From positions 1-64,000 of the forward strand of contig JAUNKE010000003.1 in assembly GCA_030532905.1 (NCBI GenBank): a DNA stretch of 64,000 nucleotides, written 5' to 3'. Shown piece by piece: positions 61,167-64,000 of this stretch. Source of the DNA: Peptostreptococcaceae bacterium (GTDB lineage Bacteria; Bacillota; Clostridia; Peptostreptococcales; Filifactoraceae). Under the pieces are notes generated by a model, which worked only from the letters and a program-made list of their open reading frames with translations, had not been told where the DNA came from and did no database searches. Made by a program: the position numbers and the translations under genes. How positions within the stretch are numbered: position 1 is the first letter of the stretch; every line of letters begins with the position of its first letter.

Positions 61167-64000
61167 TTGCAAAGCAAAAAAAGAAAGAATCTGCTAAGTC
61201 TTTTGATGGCGACCCTACTTATATTTAATGTACTTTTGCCATCGGAAATTTCTTATGCAAAAGATTTGAACAAAAACGACATTGTCACCGAAGAAAAACT
61301 CATCTCGTTGACACAGGACGGCGTTGCAATCGGCGATACCATCGATGCCGGCAAGAGAATCAAAATGAATTCTCAAGTCGCGCTGAAATTGATCGATACC
61401 GCTTCGCAAACCATTTTGGCAAATGCGGGCGACCGATTGGTGCTTCCGATTCACAAAGATTTGAAAATCTCCGGAGCGCCGACTCCGAAAGAAATCAAAG
61501 ACGGCGACACCGTCGTAGGCACCATCACCTATCAAAATGATGGGAACTTGGGCGCGGTCGCGATAATCGACTTCACCATCGACCAAACCAATTTGCCGGA
61601 AGACGAGCGCGTCGTCAGCATTCCGTCTCTTGATGTCACCGCCGAATTGGAATATGCCGGCGATGCAAATGCTTTGCCGACGGATATTACCCTCTTCGGC
61701 AAAGCATATCAGCTACTGCCCCCTACTCCGCAAACTCGACACAGTTTGACAAAGACGGGACAGCTTAATTTGAAAACACAAAGCATCACTTGGACAATCG
61801 ACATCGTCGGAAAAGACCAAAATGACCGACCGATGAGTTTGAGCAACACGAAATTTTTGGACGAACTCGGCGCCGAGCTCAGCTATGTGCCGAATTCATT
61901 TAAGGTAAATCAAAATCCGACAAGCATTGCTGCGGATAACGGCGGAAACCGAGTGGAATACCTCTTCCCTGCCGGAACCGGAGATACCGTACAGGTGACT
62001 TTTGAGACTGAAATTGCGGATGACACATTCTTTACACAAAAAGAAAGCGGAAGCAATGTCACCGGAAAAAACAGCTATGAAACTACAACGATTACAAACA
62101 ATGCCCGGCTGTTGAATGAAAAAGATGCTCCGATTGCGCAAAATGATGCAAGCGTAAGCTTTACGCCGGAGTGGATTTCAAAATACGGAATCTCTCATCA
62201 CAATGAAATTGAAAAAACTTCGGATATCTACACGATTTCTTGGGTTATCGAAGTAAACAAGGACGCGATGTCGATGAGCAATGCCGTCGTTAACGATATG
62301 TTGCCGGACGGACTTGTTTTCGAAAAAGCGCTCATCGAAAAAATGGAAAACGGAGCTTGGACGACGGTTCAGGAAATCAATACCGACCCGAGAGGAACTT
62401 ATACTCTCGGCAACATCGATTCCATGCACCGAATCACCATCGTTTCCACCATTGACAAGAACAGATTCGTAAATCAAAGAAAGTCATTTGAAAATCAAGC
62501 GACTCTCTCTTTTGGCGAATATGCAAAACCGATCAGCTCCAAGGATATTGCGGAAGCCGGACTCAATGCGCTCGGCAAAAGACCGGGCTTGGCGGATGAA
62601 AACGGCACGGCGCACAAGGTTGCGCTGAAATGGGAGGCGGACGGACTCTATGCTTACTGGCATGTCTCCGTCGATTTGAAAAACAGCATCCAGTCGAACA
62701 AGCTGAAAATTTTTGATGTCTTGACTTTCAATCATGAAATCTTAGACATGAACAACAAAAAGCCACTCGATTTAAAGAGCGTTGAGACGATTTCATTACC
62801 GCAAGAAATATTAGCTAATATAGAGGATTTCAGCACGCAAAATTATCAGGCGATCGGACAGCAATATGTGCCTTCGAGTTTTGAAAGTCCGGATAACTTG
62901 CTGCTGACTGTTAGTTATATTGAAAAAGAAGGAAAAAAGGTCGGTCAGGTTATGGAAATCTACAACATCGACCCTTCCAAGAGACAGACCTTCTCTTACA
63001 AAACTAAAATTGTAGATGTGAGCTTGCTGTTCCCGAATACTCAGGAGACCTATTCTCAAAACGAGATTCGAAATACGGCGGTTCTGCTCGACGGAAACAA
63101 AGTAATTACCCACGCTTCCAATCGACATTTCAACCAAAATTCAAGCATCTATAAAGAAGCGATACCGGCGCAGAAAGTCGTCGATTTGCAAACTCCTGAA
63201 AAATATGTCAATGCAACAGCCGACAACAAGGAGACCAATGCGGATCATGCGTATAACTATGCGGACGGCACCGTCGTTTTCCGTCTCAGCGTCAACGCGA
63301 GCGAGCGAGATTTTGACAATGCAACCGTTTGGAATACAAAATCCAATTCACTTATGCCGATCGGCACGATGACATTGACCGATAAACTGCCGATGGGCTG
63401 GAGCCTCGTTCCTTTTGAAAGTGGTGAGAAATTTATTCTTTTCGCCGGAAAAGAGCGCGCGGGACTCGGACTCAAAGCGGACGAAAACCAAAAACTCGAT
63501 GCCGCAGCAACCGGTGTGGTACTCGATGAAAAAAATGAAGAAGTTAACTTCTCCTTCACCAAAGGGCTGAATACATCTTATGTCATCCTGCTCAAAGCGA
63601 AACCAAGTTCAGACACGCTCAAAGACTATTATGCTAAAAAACACAATGGCGGCTGGTCGATGGAGATTCGAAAAGACCATATCAAAGAGAGCAATCGCGT
63701 GGAATTAGGCTTGAAGGCGTGGAAAGAAAACGGCAAAGAGCACGGACTTCTTCAATATCAGGATGTCCACATGAAATTTGAATTATTGAGCAAAAAATCG
63801 ACCTATGAAGGCAACGGATCGATTCGTTGGGAGATTGATTACAAGCCTGCCGGTGCGGATTATTCCAAAGGAAATGAAAATCCGAAACTGGTGGACAAAT
63901 TACCGGCGGGTATTGAATTGCCGGTGGATGCGGATGGCGAGCTGCTGTTCGGCAATGAGCATATTCGAATTTATGAACTCCTGCCGAATGTTGCCGGCGA
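61167..64000 (+). CDS. Giant adhesin, N-terminal part, cut by the window edge (4 of 4)
   Basis: The frame is open from 61167 to the edge (944 codons, no stop). The proposed start is TTG at 61167, preceded by GGAGGA; it gives QSKKRKNLLSLLMA, aligned with the MQRDKK and MQRNNK starts of the two neighbours. An in-frame ATG at 61149 lies before the ribosome site and is less likely. The signal peptide ends near ISYAKD. The domains follow the paralogues: SITWTIDIVGKDQNDRP, FLDELGAELSYVPNSFKV, TISWVIEVNKDAMSMSN, QAIGQQYVPSSF, GWSLVPFESGEKFILFAG and SYVILLKAKPSS. The SpaA domain and sorting signal are expected beyond the edge. Confidence 0.88.
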   Translation, partial: MQSKKRKNLLSLLMATLLIFNVLLPSEISYAKDLNKNDIVTEEKLISLTQDGVAIGDTIDAGKRIKMNSQVALKLIDTASQTILANAGDRLVLPIHKDLKISGAPTPKEIKDGDTVVGTITYQNDGNLGAVAIIDFTIDQTNLPEDERVVSIPSLDVTAELEYAGDANALPTDITLFGKAYQLLPPTPQTRHSLTKTGQLNLKTQSITWTIDIVGKDQNDRPMSLSNTKFLDELGAELSYVPNSFKVNQNPTSIAADNGGNRVEYLFPAGTGDTVQVTFETEIADDTFFTQKESGSNVTGKNSYETTTITNNARLLNEKDAPIAQNDASVSFTPEWISKYGISHHNEIEKTSDIYTISWVIEVNKDAMSMSNAVVNDMLPDGLVFEKALIEKMENGAWTTVQEINTDPRGTYTLGNIDSMHRITIVSTIDKNRFVNQRKSFENQATLSFGEYAKPISSKDIAEAGLNALGKRPGLADENGTAHKVALKWEADGLYAYWHVSVDLKNSIQSNKLKIFDVLTFNHEILDMNNKKPLDLKSVETISLPQEILANIEDFSTQNYQAIGQQYVPSSFESPDNLLLTVSYIEKEGKKVGQVMEIYNIDPSKRQTFSYKTKIVDVSLLFPNTQETYSQNEIRNTAVLLDGNKVITHASNRHFNQNSSIYKEAIPAQKVVDLQTPEKYVNATADNKETNADHAYNYADGTVVFRLSVNASERDFDNATVWNTKSNSLMPIGTMTLTDKLPMGWSLVPFESGEKFILFAGKERAGLGLKADENQKLDAAATGVVLDEKNEEVNFSFTKGLNTSYVILLKAKPSSDTLKDYYAKKHNGGWSMEIRKDHIKESNRVELGLKAWKENGKEHGLLQYQDVHMKFELLSKKSTYEGNGSIRWEIDYKPAGADYSKGNENPKLVDKLPAGIELPVDADGELLFGNEHIRIYELLPNVAG

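Overview
The window reads as chromosomal DNA of a moderately low-GC anaerobic member of the Bacillota, most like the Tissierellia/Peptoniphilaceae group of Clostridia. That placement is inferred from purine-rich Shine-Dalgarno sites, frequent TTGACA-17-TATAAT promoters, an ECF-type (MptD) transporter, a ParAB pair, and surface proteins built from NEAT-like, FIVAR, copper-amine-oxidase-N, SpaA and DUF5979-like modules. No rRNA, tRNA, CRISPR array, transposase or phage gene was recognised.

Layout. 0.1-4.3 kb (-): a 1416-residue membrane protein with a huge acidic tail and a C-terminal glutamine heptad repeat. 4.7-7.2 kb: a MATE exporter and an unrecognised membrane protein. 7.3-11.3 kb: thiD and thiC; thiC sits behind a TPP riboswitch with terminator and a consensus promoter, and both genes are interspersed with four same-strand copies of a ~320-430 bp non-coding repeat. 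11.4-14.2 kb (+): SDR oxidoreductase, YwaF-like membrane protein and M29 aminopeptidase. 14.3-20.2 kb (-): a six-gene locus, EcfT, dual EcfA ATPase and MptD-type S component, then a signal-peptide-less substrate-binding protein, a CobW/HypB-like P-loop protein and a lone ABC ATPase. 20.5-26.6 kb: second MATE exporter, a histidine-kinase-like ATPase, a secreted copper-amine-oxidase-N protein, a small secreted DUF2680-like protein and purC.

26.9-33.7 kb (-): four consecutive membrane diguanylate cyclases in one operon, alternating between two subfamilies (SGDEF and GGDEF). 34.1-38.3 kb: ferritin, a small CC/Se-like protein, a TIM-barrel-like protein paired with a Dph6-type ATP pyrophosphatase, and a ParB/ParA pair. 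38.8-43.5 kb (+): a 1591-residue NEAT-like/FIVAR surface protein with a palindromic operator candidate in its promoter. 43.6-45.6 kb (-): an EF-G-like GTPase.

46.2-64.0 kb (+): four giant paralogous surface adhesins in tandem, the last cut by the right edge. Each is preceded by its own leader, and the first three are followed by their own terminator. The three complete ones end in an APKTG sorting signal, and three of the four share a TGTGGTATAA-like extended -10 promoter. Taken together the right half looks devoted to cell-surface adhesion and haem or iron handling, with a c-di-GMP signalling cluster upstream. No sortase is present, so anchoring must depend on an enzyme encoded elsewhere.
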